The position numbers and the translations under genes were made by a program. A stretch of DNA of 30,836 bases from UBA3478 sp036782715 (GTDB lineage: Bacteria; Bacteroidota; Bacteroidia; Flavobacteriales; Flavobacteriaceae): positions 1-30,836 of the forward strand of contig DAIPYN010000020.1 of the NCBI GenBank assembly GCA_036782715.1, in the 5' to 3' direction. The first letter of the stretch is position 1; each line of letters starts with the position of its first letter. Shown here one piece after another: positions 16,210 through 24,203 of the stretch. Below the pieces are notes generated by a model, which searched no databases, was not told where the DNA came from, and saw nothing but the letters and a program-made list of their open reading frames with translations.

Positions 16210-17475
16210 ATGTCTGATAAAGCAATACTTGAACTGAACGGTGAAAGATATGAGTTCCCACTTGTTGTAGGTACTGAGAATGAAGTCGCTATTGACATCA
16301 AGACGCTAAGGGCACAAACGGGAGCAGTAACTCTTGACCCTGGATATAAGAATACGGGTTCTTGTGAAAGTTCAATTACCTTTTTAAATGGTGAAAAAGG
16401 GGAGTTGAGATATCGCGGATATTCTATAGATGATCTTGCTGAGAATGCTAGCTTTATTCAAACCGCCTATTTGCTCATTTTTGGCGAGTTTCCTACTTCA
16501 GAGCAATTGGCCAAATTTGAGGCGGATATAAAAGCGCATTCAGAGGTAGATTCAAGATTACTTCAAATCGTAGATAGTTTTCCTAACTCTGCTCACCCGA
16601 TGGGGATACTCTCTTCGGTAACCAGCGCTCTTGTTGCATTTAACCCATCGTCGGTTAATGTGGATTCTGACGAGGATATGTACAAGGCAGTGGTCAGCAT
16701 TTTAGGTAGGTTACCTATTCTCGTTGCTTATTCGCAACGCAAGATTACCAACCAATCATATGTTGCCTCAGACTCGAACCTAGATTACATTGAGAATTTA
16801 TGCTCAATGATGTTCAAGAAAGCAGGGGAGCCTTATGTTCAAAACCCGGTGATTGTTGCTGCTTTGAATAAACTACTTATTCTTCATGCCGATCACGAAC
16901 AAAACTGCTCAACTTCAACCGTACGTATTGTAGGTTCTTCTCACGCGGGCTTATACGCATCCATTTCAGCGGGTATCTCAGCACTTTGGGGGCCTTTACA
17001 TGGTGGAGCAAATCAAGCGGTACTCGAAATGCTGCAAGCAATTTCTGATGATGGCGGAGATACTAAGAAATACATGGCTAAGGCAAAGGATAAGAACGAC
17101 CCGTTCCGTTTGATGGGATTTGGTCATAGGGTTTACAAGAACTTTGATCCTCGTGCGCGTATAATTAAGAAGGCTGCAGACGAAGTATTAGCAGATTTAG
17201 GAGTCTCAGACCCTATCCTTGATATTGCAAAAGGACTTGAAAAAGAAGCGTTAGAAGATCAGTATTTCGTAGATCGAAAGTTGTATCCGAATGTAGATTT
17301 CTATTCAGGAATTATTTATCGTGCTATGGGTATTCCTGTAGAAATGTTCACCGTCATGTTTGCTTTGGGTAGACTGCCGGGGTGGATTGCACAATGGAAA
17401 GAAATGCGATCTAGAAAGGAACCTATCGGAAGACCACGACAAATTTATACTGGGGATACACTTCGCAAGCTTTAA
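16210..17475 (+). CDS. gltA: Citrate synthase
   Basis: Condenses acetyl-CoA and oxaloacetate to citrate, the entry step of the TCA cycle. The 421 residues have the N-terminal small beta domain of the hexameric (type II) enzymes (SDKAILELNGERYEFPLVVG) and the catalytic triad His264 (WGPLHGGANQ), His306 (MGFGHRVYKNFDPRA) and Asp363 (LYPNVDFYSG). It has its own promoter just after the eno terminator. Its stop lies eight bases from the stop of the converging hypothetical gene. Confidence 0.98.
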   Translation: MSDKAILELNGERYEFPLVVGTENEVAIDIKTLRAQTGAVTLDPGYKNTGSCESSITFLNGEKGELRYRGYSIDDLAENASFIQTAYLLIFGEFPTSEQLAKFEADIKAHSEVDSRLLQIVDSFPNSAHPMGILSSVTSALVAFNPSSVNVDSDEDMYKAVVSILGRLPILVAYSQRKITNQSYVASDSNLDYIENLCSMMFKKAGEPYVQNPVIVAALNKLLILHADHEQNCSTSTVRIVGSSHAGLYASISAGISALWGPLHGGANQAVLEMLQAISDDGGDTKKYMAKAKDKNDPFRLMGFGHRVYKNFDPRARIIKKAADEVLADLGVSDPILDIAKGLEKEALEDQYFVDRKLYPNVDFYSGIIYRAMGIPVEMFTVMFALGRLPGWIAQWKEMRSRKEPIGRPRQIYTGDTLRKL

Positions 17476-17482
17476 TTACTCA

Positions 17483-17899
17483 TTAAAAACTTTCAGGGGT
17501 GCTTGAGGCCTTAGCATCAAGTATTTTAATAAAGAATTTCTGTACTGCTTTAGTATCTGCTTTGACCTTTACAAAATGGTTATCTCGATAAATACTGTAT
17601 TGGGCAAAATCTCCCTTGTAAAGAACGAGCTTGTAAAAGGGTATCACAAGGGTATAACTATCTAGTCTTGCTCTAAATCTAAGTAACACTCCATTAGGCC
17701 GTAATTCTAGATTACACCGATTACGATCATTGTTTAGACTTAATAAGTTGTAAATACTCGAAGAGGCTGAGGTAATCTCAAGTGGTGGTGAACCTATACC
17801 GCCTAACAGAACACGATCTTTGAGTGAAAATGGCTTTCCAACTTCCTGATCGATCTTCTTTTCTATTTCTGGATTGTGATATGAGGTATTTACTAACAT
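17483..17899 (-). CDS. Conserved hypothetical protein of Flavobacteriia
   Basis: 138 residues from the ATG at 17899; an in-frame TTG at 17911 would add only MYRS. There is no signal peptide and no membrane segment. The N-terminal half has a well-defined block, NTSYHNPEIEKKI and KPFSLKDRVLLGGIGSPPLEI. A basic, strand-rich part follows (NRCNLELRPNGVLLRFRARL, VIPFYKLVLYKGDFAQYSIY). I recall near-identical proteins next to gltA or eno in other flavobacteria, with no assigned function. The fold cannot be named from the sequence. It converges on gltA and is divergent from argS. Confidence 0.8.
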   Translation of the reverse strand: MLVNTSYHNPEIEKKIDQEVGKPFSLKDRVLLGGIGSPPLEITSASSSIYNLLSLNNDRNRCNLELRPNGVLLRFRARLDSYTLVIPFYKLVLYKGDFAQYSIYRDNHFVKVKADTKAVQKFFIKILDAKASSTPESF

Positions 17900-17918
17900 A
17901 GAACGATACAAAAATACT

Positions 17919-17926
17919 TAGTTTTG
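17919..17926 (+). promoter_or_regulatory. -7 element of argS
   Basis: TAGTTTTG matches TAnnTTTG exactly and ends 18 bases before the ATG at 17945. Transcription would start near 17933, after the alternative TTG at 17924, which supports the downstream ATG. Confidence 0.65.
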
Positions 17927-17944
17927 CAGCCAATACTTCATGAT

Positions 17945-19723
17945 ATGCAGTCTTTACTTCTAACTATTGAGAACAAAGCCAAAGAGTTTATTCAGGCAGA
18001 GTATAATGTTGCCTTAGAAACTATTGATTTGGTGCCTACCAAAAAGGAATTTGAGGGTGATATCACCTTAGTTGCTTTTTCGATGCTTCGTTCTGTAAAA
18101 GCAAACCCGCAAGAGTTGTGTAATCAGTTGGGTACTGCACTTTGTTCTTCTATTGAAGACTTAACCTCATTTAATGTGGTTAAAGGGTTTCTTAATCTAA
18201 ATATTTCAGACAGTTATCTGCTTGGGGAGTTCGAAACCCTATTCGAAACACCGAATTTTGGCTCTCATCCTAGCACGGGCCGAACCATTATGGTTGAATA
18301 TTCTTCTCCTAATACAAACAAACCGTTGCATCTAGGGCATATTCGAAATAATGTTTTGGGGTATTCGGTTGCGCAGATTTTAAAAGCTGCTGGTAATGAA
18401 GTTATCAAGACACAGATCATTAACGATCGTGGAATACATATATGTAAAAGCATGGTTGCTTGGCAACGATTTGGGGATAATGAAACTCCTGAAACTTCTG
18501 GGTTGAAGGGAGATCATTTGGTTGGTAAGTATTATGTGGTTTTTGATCAAAAGTATCGTCAGGAACAGGAGGTACTGATTGAAAAGGGTATGAACAAAGA
18601 AGAGGCCGCTACTGAAGCTCCTATTTTTAAAGAGGCTCAAGAATTGTTACGTCTTTGGGAATCTGGTGATCAGGAAGTTATTCGTCTCTGGGAAACGATG
18701 AACGGCTGGGTTTATGAAGGATTTAATCAAACCTATAAAGACTTAGGTGTTGATTTCGACCATCTTTATTATGAAAGCGATACCTATATATTAGGTAGAG
18801 ATATTATTGAAGAAGGTTTAGAGAAATCGGTGTTCTTTAAAAAAGAAGATGGCAGTGTGTGGGCTGATCTAACTGATGAAGGTTTAGATGAAAAATTGGT
18901 GTTGAGGAGAGATGGAACCGCTGTTTATATGACTCAAGACTTGGGCACGGCGGTTCAGCGAGTGAAAGACCATCCGTCAATAGATGGAATGGTGTATACG
19001 GTTGGAAATGAACAAGACTACCACTTCAAAGTATTATTTCTTCTACTAAAGCGCCTTGGCTACCACTGGGCTGATCATCTGTTTCATTTGTCTTATGGCA
19101 TGGTTGATCTACCTACTGGTAAGATGAAGAGTCGTGAAGGTAAGGTCGTTGATGCGGATGATTTGATGCAAGAAATGGCTGAGACGGCCGAAAAAATAGC
19201 TTCTGAACTAGGGAAACTTGATGGGTTCACTCGTGAGGAAAAATCAGAGTTGTATCATCAAATAGGTTTAGGTGCGCTTAAATATTTCATTTTGAAGGTA
19301 GACCCGAAGAAGCGGATTTTATTTGACCCTGAAGCCTCTGTAGATTTTCAAGGAAATACCGGGCCTTTCATTCAATATACCCATGCCCGAATTCAATCGA
19401 TACTGCGAAAGGTAGAACATAGTGACTTTAAGGAGTCTATTGAAAATGTTCAATTACATGAGAAGGAGAGAGAGTTAATGCTTCTTCTTATGAATTACCC
19501 ATCGGTTATTCGATCGGCTGCTGAAGCCTATTCACCCGCATTGGTAGCTAATTATATCTACGATTTAGTTAAAGCTTTTAACTCGTTCTACCAGCAGGTA
19601 ACCATTTTGGCAGAGGAGGATCTAGATAAAAGAAGTTTAAGACTTCAGTTGTGTTCAAAAATTGCTGAAGTAATTGCTCATGGATCGGCTCTTCTTGGAA
19701 TTGAAGTTCCTGATCGCATGTAA
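17945..19723 (+). CDS. argS: Arginyl-tRNA synthetase
   Basis: Charges tRNA-Arg with arginine. I start it at the ATG at 17945 (592 residues), because the upstream TTG at 17924 overlaps the -7 element. The N-terminal tRNA D-loop-binding domain covers about 1-110. The class I catalytic core has the HIGH-type motif HLGHIRN (129-135) and a KMSKS-like loop GKMKSREGKVVDADDL. The C-terminal DALR anticodon-binding domain has FIQYTHARIQSILRK and ends ALLGIEVPDRM. Normal length, with no truncation. A bidirectional terminator separates it from the converging proteorhodopsin gene. Confidence 0.97.
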   Translation: MQSLLLTIENKAKEFIQAEYNVALETIDLVPTKKEFEGDITLVAFSMLRSVKANPQELCNQLGTALCSSIEDLTSFNVVKGFLNLNISDSYLLGEFETLFETPNFGSHPSTGRTIMVEYSSPNTNKPLHLGHIRNNVLGYSVAQILKAAGNEVIKTQIINDRGIHICKSMVAWQRFGDNETPETSGLKGDHLVGKYYVVFDQKYRQEQEVLIEKGMNKEEAATEAPIFKEAQELLRLWESGDQEVIRLWETMNGWVYEGFNQTYKDLGVDFDHLYYESDTYILGRDIIEEGLEKSVFFKKEDGSVWADLTDEGLDEKLVLRRDGTAVYMTQDLGTAVQRVKDHPSIDGMVYTVGNEQDYHFKVLFLLLKRLGYHWADHLFHLSYGMVDLPTGKMKSREGKVVDADDLMQEMAETAEKIASELGKLDGFTREEKSELYHQIGLGALKYFILKVDPKKRILFDPEASVDFQGNTGPFIQYTHARIQSILRKVEHSDFKESIENVQLHEKERELMLLLMNYPSVIRSAAEAYSPALVANYIYDLVKAFNSFYQQVTILAEEDLDKRSLRLQLCSKIAEVIAHGSALLGIEVPDRM

Positions 19724-19733
19724 GTGTAAAGCA

Positions 19734-19767
19734 TAAAAAAAGCAGGCACCAAGGCCTGCTTTTCTTT
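19734..19767. terminator. Bidirectional terminator between argS and proteorhodopsin
   Basis: AGCAGGC (19741-19747) pairs with GCCTGCT (19754-19760) around ACCAAG. An A-run lies on the left and a T-run on the right, so it can stop transcription from both converging genes. Confidence 0.9.
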
Positions 19768-19782
19768 TATAATTGAGTTGGA

Positions 19783-20520
19783 TTAGTTTCCTTCTTTGGC
19801 TGCAACTGCTGCACCGTAAACCACTAAACCGAATCCGATTTTGTTTACTGCATCACCGATGTTGTAAATCACATCCATTGCTAGACCACCAAAAATTCCT
19901 TCGTACCATCCAGGGGTACCAGCCATGTATCCGATCGGATAAATTGCCCATCCCACCAATACGAACCAAGCGAGGGTTTTGTGTGCAGTGAGTACTGCTC
20001 CTCCTGCTTGCTCAGCTAATTTCTTAGCTTGACCGAACCAGATGTCATAAACGATTACGAAGTAAGCAATTCCTGAAATAAGACCCCAGAAAGCTGCTTG
20101 ATCTCTGTAAACGGCTTCTCCGAAGTAACCTGTCACTAACATAACTACTGAAAGAACGATCAGTCTCCACATTAGTGATTTTTTAGCACCAGCTGCCTTC
20201 AAGATGAGGAAGAATTCTACACACATCAATGGAACAGTTAGTACCCAGTCTACATATCTAAAGAATGTAGGTGAATCGGCATGAGCAGCCCAATAGTCTC
20301 TCATGTACCAGTAGTGTACCGCTGCAATAAAGGTAATCAGACCTGATACCAAGATTGAGGTACGCCATTTAGAGTCGAAGCTATTCATCGACAAGAAAAA
20401 GAAGGCAGAAGCTGCCATCATAGCCATACATCCAACGAAGAAAGTAAAGCCTACGTAGTCGTCAGTAGCTATCTTTGAGACATCAGCAACCAACGGCAGA
20501 TTAAGTAATAAACTTTTCAT
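19783..20520 (-). CDS. Proteorhodopsin, light-driven proton pump (green-type)
   Basis: Seven-helix retinal protein of the inner membrane that exports protons on illumination. Helix C reads RYVDWVLTVPLMCVEF, giving the Asp-Thr-Glu pump motif at D91 (proton acceptor), T95 and E102 (proton donor). His69 in AAVHYWYMRDYW pairs with D91, as in proteorhodopsins. The retinal Schiff-base lysine is K227 in helix G (GDAVNKIGFG), with D223 as second counter-ion. The tuning position (105 in the reference protein) is Met99, the green-absorbing variant common in flavobacteria. Gly146 in AFWGLIS aligns with the glycine that opens the carotenoid-antenna fenestration of xanthorhodopsin. The 245 residues are full length. 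It is divergent from the retinal-forming blh gene, with a -7 element at 20548-20555. Confidence 0.97.
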   Translation of the reverse strand: MKSLLLNLPLVADVSKIATDDYVGFTFFVGCMAMMAASAFFFLSMNSFDSKWRTSILVSGLITFIAAVHYWYMRDYWAAHADSPTFFRYVDWVLTVPLMCVEFFLILKAAGAKKSLMWRLIVLSVVMLVTGYFGEAVYRDQAAFWGLISGIAYFVIVYDIWFGQAKKLAEQAGGAVLTAHKTLAWFVLVGWAIYPIGYMAGTPGWYEGIFGGLAMDVIYNIGDAVNKIGFGLVVYGAAVAAKEGN

Positions 20521-20547
20521 AAGTACTATAGTTTAGTTTTGTTTAAC

Positions 20548-20555
20548 CAAATATA
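20548..20555 (-). promoter_or_regulatory. -7 element of the proteorhodopsin gene
   Basis: Read on the minus strand, 20555-20548 is TATATTTG, an exact TAnnTTTG match, giving a leader of roughly 20-25 bases. No convincing -33 element is visible. The surrounding 20521-20629 divergent gap is very A+T-rich, and I see nothing else in it that can be assigned. Confidence 0.65.
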
Positions 20556-20629
20556 ATTTATTCTAAACATAATATGATATTTTTATTCAAAAATTTTTAT
20601 CAACTATTCAATTAATACCGATTCATATT

Positions 20630-21517
20630 TTGAAACTTTTTAATAAATCGTTCCTTTTTAAGATTTTAGTGTCACTAGGACTCTTTGTTATTTCTTCTCG
20701 AGTTAGTGGAGAAATACAATGGTTTATTGCCCTTTTACTTATAGGTAGTGTTGGGCTTCTACATGGAGCTAATGATCTTAACTTAATTAATGAGCTAAAG
20801 ATCTTTCCTGGTAGTTCTAGAGGTAAGCATCTCGCGCTATACCTTTCAGCGATAGCACTAGTTCTTGTTGTCTTTAGTTTGAACCGTCCTTTGGCCCTAT
20901 TCTTTTTTATTGTTATTAGTTCGTTTCATTTTGGTCAGCAACATCTATCTGAGACGCTTTCAGGAAATGCACTCCTTCGCTACTTAAATTATATCTCATA
21001 CGGTTCAATTGTTTTTGGTTTGTTGTTTTATACTCATGTGATAGAGAGCAGTACCGCGATTGCTGAAGTATCTGCGATTTTCTTTACGGTTGATGATTTT
21101 CTAAACTTCCTTTTGGCCTCTATAGCGGTTTGGATAGTTACCTATATTATAATGAATCCCAAAGGTTATGTGTTGCTCGGAGTAGAGTTAATGATACTCA
21201 CACTTTTCTATCTCTTGTTTTTTCAGGTGAATCTGGTTTTAGCTTTTGCTATCTATTTTGCTTTTTGGCATGCCATTCCCTCTTTAAATGACCAATTCAG
21301 AATACTCTATAAGGGAGAGGTGAAAAGAAGTTGGTGGTTATACCTGCAGCAATCAGCGCTTTTTTGGGTGCTTTCAATGATTGGTCTTGCGGTTGTTTTT
21401 AGTCAGGTTTTTCTTCAAAATAAGACTCCTTTACCACTTCTTGTTTATTTCTTGGCAGCAATTACTTTTCCGCATGTACTAGTGATGTCTAGAGTTGAAA
21501 ATGCCTTAAAAAGCTAA
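20630..21517 (+). CDS. blh: Brp/Blh-type beta-carotene 15,15'-dioxygenase
   Basis: Membrane iron enzyme that cleaves beta-carotene into two retinals, the chromophore of the neighbouring proteorhodopsin. The 295 residues have many hydrophobic segments. The family's conserved histidines are visible: His45 in GLLHGANDL, His100 and His105 in SFHFGQQH, His214 in FWHAIPS and His282 in FPHVLVMS. The only start codon near the N-terminus is the TTG at 20630 (MKLFNKSFLFKIL); there is no nearby ATG or GTG in frame, although the frame is open back to about 20573. It is divergent from the rhodopsin gene with 109 bases between. No beta-carotene biosynthesis gene is in the window. Confidence 0.9.
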   Translation: MKLFNKSFLFKILVSLGLFVISSRVSGEIQWFIALLLIGSVGLLHGANDLNLINELKIFPGSSRGKHLALYLSAIALVLVVFSLNRPLALFFFIVISSFHFGQQHLSETLSGNALLRYLNYISYGSIVFGLLFYTHVIESSTAIAEVSAIFFTVDDFLNFLLASIAVWIVTYIIMNPKGYVLLGVELMILTLFYLLFFQVNLVLAFAIYFAFWHAIPSLNDQFRILYKGEVKRSWWLYLQQSALFWVLSMIGLAVVFSQVFLQNKTPLPLLVYFLAAITFPHVLVMSRVENALKS

Positions 21518-21526
21518 GATTCTTAT

Positions 21527-21534
21527 TATTTTTG
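21527..21534 (+). promoter_or_regulatory. -7 element of ffh
   Basis: TATTTTTG matches TAnnTTTG exactly, lies ten bases after the blh stop and 23 before the ffh ATG. It suggests that ffh-folD is transcribed independently of blh. Confidence 0.6.
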
Positions 21535-21556
21535 TGCCTTTGTAAAACTACTTCCT

Positions 21557-22891
21557 ATGTTTCAGAATCTTTCGGATAGAATAGATGGTGCTCTTCACAA
21601 GTTGAAGGGTAAAGGGCGTATTAATGAAATTAACATCGCCGAATCAATGAAAGAGATTCGTCGTGCGTTATTAGACGCGGATGTTAACTTCAAAATCGCC
21701 AAGAGTTTTACTCAGAATGTAAGAGATAAGGCTATTGGTCAGGAGGTGCTTCAATCGCTACAGCCTGGTCAGCTTATGGTGAAGCTCGTTCGTGATGAAT
21801 TGGCCGAGCTTATGGGTTCTGAAGCTGCAGATATTAATCTTAGCGGTTCGCCAACAGTAATTTTAATGTCAGGGCTTCAAGGTTCAGGTAAAACTACCTT
21901 TTCTGGAAAGTTGGCTAACTACCTCAAGACAAAAAAATCAAAGCATCCGCTTTTAGTTGCTTGTGATGTGTATAGGCCTGCAGCAATCGACCAGTTGCAC
22001 GTGGTAGGAGAGCAAATAGGTGTTCCTGTATATTCAGATAAAGATCAAAAGGATCCTGTGGCTATAGCGCTTGCGGGTATTGCCGAAGCGAAGAGTCAAG
22101 GAAAGAATGTAGTGATTATCGATACGGCGGGTCGTCTAGCAGTAGATGAAGAAATGATGAAGGAAATTGCTGCTATTCATTCTGCGATAAAGCCATCAGA
22201 AACACTTTTTGTTGTCGATTCGATGACCGGACAAGATGCCGTAAATACAGCTAAGGCGTTCAACGATCAACTTAATTTTGACGGAGTAATTCTTACCAAG
22301 TTAGATGGTGATACTCGAGGGGGTGCTGCGCTATCTATTCGTTCGGTAGTTGATAAACCGATTAAGTTTATTGGTACGGGAGAAAAGATGGAAGCTATTG
22401 ATGTATTCCACCCCGATCGTATGGCTGATCGTATTCTTGGAATGGGTGATGTCGTTTCGCTGGTTGAACGAGCTCAGGAACAATTTGACCTCGAAGAGGC
22501 CCGTAAAATTCAGAAGAAAATTGCGAAAGATACTTTTGGGTTTGACGACTTCTTAGGGCAAATTCAACAGATCAAGAAAATGGGTAACATGAAAGACCTC
22601 ATGGGAATGATCCCAGGGATGTCTAAGATGACTCAACAGGTAGATATTGATGATGATGCATTTAAGTATGTAGAAGCTATAATTCACTCGATGACTCCTG
22701 CTGAACGCTCTCAACCGAAACTATTGAATACGAGTAGAAAAAACCGCATTGCAAAAGGGAGCGGTAGAAGTATTCAGGAGGTTAACCAACTCATCAAGCA
22801 ATTTGAACAGATGAGTAAAATGATGAAAATGATGCAGGGAGGTAAAGGAAAAAACCTCATGCGCATGATGCAACAATTTAATCCTAGATAA
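21557..22891 (+). CDS. ffh: Signal recognition particle protein Ffh (SRP54)
   Basis: GTPase that, with the SRP RNA and FtsY, targets nascent membrane proteins to the translocon. The N domain covers about 1-95. The G domain has the P-loop SGLQGSGKTT (105-114), DTAGR (189-193), the SRP insertion region and the specificity motif TKLDGDTRGG (247-256). The M domain from about 300 is methionine-rich (MGMIPGMSKM, KMMKMMQGGKG, LMRMMQQF) and would bind signal peptides and 4.5S RNA. The 444 residues are full length. folD starts one base after its stop. Confidence 0.98.
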   Translation: MFQNLSDRIDGALHKLKGKGRINEINIAESMKEIRRALLDADVNFKIAKSFTQNVRDKAIGQEVLQSLQPGQLMVKLVRDELAELMGSEAADINLSGSPTVILMSGLQGSGKTTFSGKLANYLKTKKSKHPLLVACDVYRPAAIDQLHVVGEQIGVPVYSDKDQKDPVAIALAGIAEAKSQGKNVVIIDTAGRLAVDEEMMKEIAAIHSAIKPSETLFVVDSMTGQDAVNTAKAFNDQLNFDGVILTKLDGDTRGGAALSIRSVVDKPIKFIGTGEKMEAIDVFHPDRMADRILGMGDVVSLVERAQEQFDLEEARKIQKKIAKDTFGFDDFLGQIQQIKKMGNMKDLMGMIPGMSKMTQQVDIDDDAFKYVEAIIHSMTPAERSQPKLLNTSRKNRIAKGSGRSIQEVNQLIKQFEQMSKMMKMMQGGKGKNLMRMMQQFNPR

Positions 22892-22892
22892 T

Positions 22893-23768
22893 ATGGTCCT
22901 CATTGACGGTAAAGCAACTGCGAATCAAATTAAAAACGAAATAGCCCAAGAGGTAAAGGCAATTACATCGAAGGGAGAGCGCGCACCACATTTGGCGGCT
23001 GTTCTTGTTGGAAATGATGGAGCTAGTCTAACCTATGTGGGTAGTAAGGTAAGATCTTGTGAAAAGGTGGGTTTTGATTCTTCACTGATTCGCTTACCTG
23101 AGGAGACTACAGAGCAAGAATTGTTAGCTAAGATTGAAGAGCTGAATCAAGACGAGACCTTAGATGGTTATATTGTTCAGCTGCCGCTTCCAAAACATAT
23201 CGATGAAGAAAAAGTACTTCTTGCAATAGATCCTAAGAAAGATGTAGACGGATTTCACCCATCTAATTTTGGCCGCATGGCATTAGAACTAGAAACTTTT
23301 ATTCCTGCAACCCCTTTCGGAATCATGCAGCTTATTGAGCGCTACGATATCGATACTCAGGGTAAACATGTGGTGGTGATTGGCCGTTCGCATATTGTTG
23401 GAAGACCGATCAGTGTTTTAATGTCTCAAAAGGGTGCTTACGGTAATGCTACGGTAACGGTGGCTCATAGTCGAACCAAGGATTTAAAATCACTTACCCA
23501 ACAAGCAGATATCATCGTATCTGCATTAGGAGTCCCTGGATTTGTTACTGCTGATATGGTTAAAGAGGGAGTAGTAATTATCGACGTGGGAATTACACGC
23601 GTTGAGGACGCCTCTAAGGAGAAAGGCTATTACATTACGGGTGATGTAGATTTTGACTCTGTTGCACAAAAAGCCTCTTTTATCACTCCAGTACCTGGGG
23701 GAGTAGGTCCTATGACGATAGCGATGCTTCTTAAAAACACGCTTTTAGCCCGAAAGTGGAACGCTTAA
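22893..23768 (+). CDS. folD: Bifunctional methylene-THF dehydrogenase / methenyl-THF cyclohydrolase
   Basis: Interconverts 5,10-methylene-, methenyl- and 10-formyl-tetrahydrofolate, supplying one-carbon units for purines and formyl-Met-tRNA; NADP-dependent in most bacteria. The 291 residues carry the catalytic YVGSK pair (Tyr48, Lys52), the folate-site VQLPLPKHID, KDVDGFHP, the nucleotide-binding VVVIGRSHIVGRPISVLM and the C-terminal TPVPGGVGPMTIAML. Tight spacing after ffh indicates one transcript. It converges with the VOC-protein gene with only six bases between the stop codons. Confidence 0.97.
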   Translation: MVLIDGKATANQIKNEIAQEVKAITSKGERAPHLAAVLVGNDGASLTYVGSKVRSCEKVGFDSSLIRLPEETTEQELLAKIEELNQDETLDGYIVQLPLPKHIDEEKVLLAIDPKKDVDGFHPSNFGRMALELETFIPATPFGIMQLIERYDIDTQGKHVVVIGRSHIVGRPISVLMSQKGAYGNATVTVAHSRTKDLKSLTQQADIIVSALGVPGFVTADMVKEGVVIIDVGITRVEDASKEKGYYITGDVDFDSVAQKASFITPVPGGVGPMTIAMLLKNTLLARKWNA

Positions 23769-23774
23769 AGTAGC

Positions 23775-24194
23775 TTACTTAGCGAATAGCTGACTCATAT
23801 CCTTGAAGCTCTTGAATTCAAGAGCGTTGCCTGAAGGATCTTTAAAAAACATGGTCTTTTGCTCGCCAACTTGTCCGGCAAATCTCAGGTAAGGTTCGAT
23901 GATAAATTCAATCCCTTTTTCTGCGATTCGTTTTGCGAATTCGTCGAAATGAGTCCACTCTAATACGATTCCGTAGTGTGGAACGGGAACTGACTTACCA
24001 TCAACGTGATTCGCAGTGACAGGTCCGGTGTGGGTTTCATCTAAATGAATCACTAATTGATGTCCAAAAAAATTATAGTCAACCCAATGGTCACTGCTTC
24101 TTCCTTCTTCAAGTTCTAAGATATTCGTGTAGAAGTCGCGGTTTGCGGGTAAATCATTTACCGGGATCGCTAGGTGAAAAGGGGCTAAATTCAT
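23775..24194 (-). CDS. VOC-fold (glyoxalase/dioxygenase-like) protein
   Basis: 139-residue protein made of two beta-alpha-beta-beta-beta modules. The first is FHLAIPVNDLPANRDFYTNIL, the second begins near PVPHYGIVLEW, and the ending FFKDPSGNALEFKSF is typical of the VOC superfamily. His7, His73 and Glu126 occupy the usual metal-ligand positions. Members include glyoxalase I, extradiol dioxygenases and resistance proteins; the substrate cannot be told here. It is the last gene of a four-gene minus-strand run, nine bases after the hydrolase gene. Confidence 0.88.
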   Translation of the reverse strand: MNLAPFHLAIPVNDLPANRDFYTNILELEEGRSSDHWVDYNFFGHQLVIHLDETHTGPVTANHVDGKSVPVPHYGIVLEWTHFDEFAKRIAEKGIEFIIEPYLRFAGQVGEQKTMFFKDPSGNALEFKSFKDMSQLFAK

Positions 24195-24203
24195 AACCCA
24201 AAG

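Noticed and set aside
17476..17510. Weak A+T inverted repeat (TTTAAT/ATTAAA) between gltA and the converging gene
   Set aside because: The stem is short, has no G-C pairs and overlaps coding sequence; expected by chance in A+T-rich DNA.
19783..20520. Sodium (NQ-type) or chloride (NTQ-type) pumping rhodopsin
   Set aside because: Helix C has Asp-Thr-Glu at 91, 95 and 102, the proton-pump pattern.
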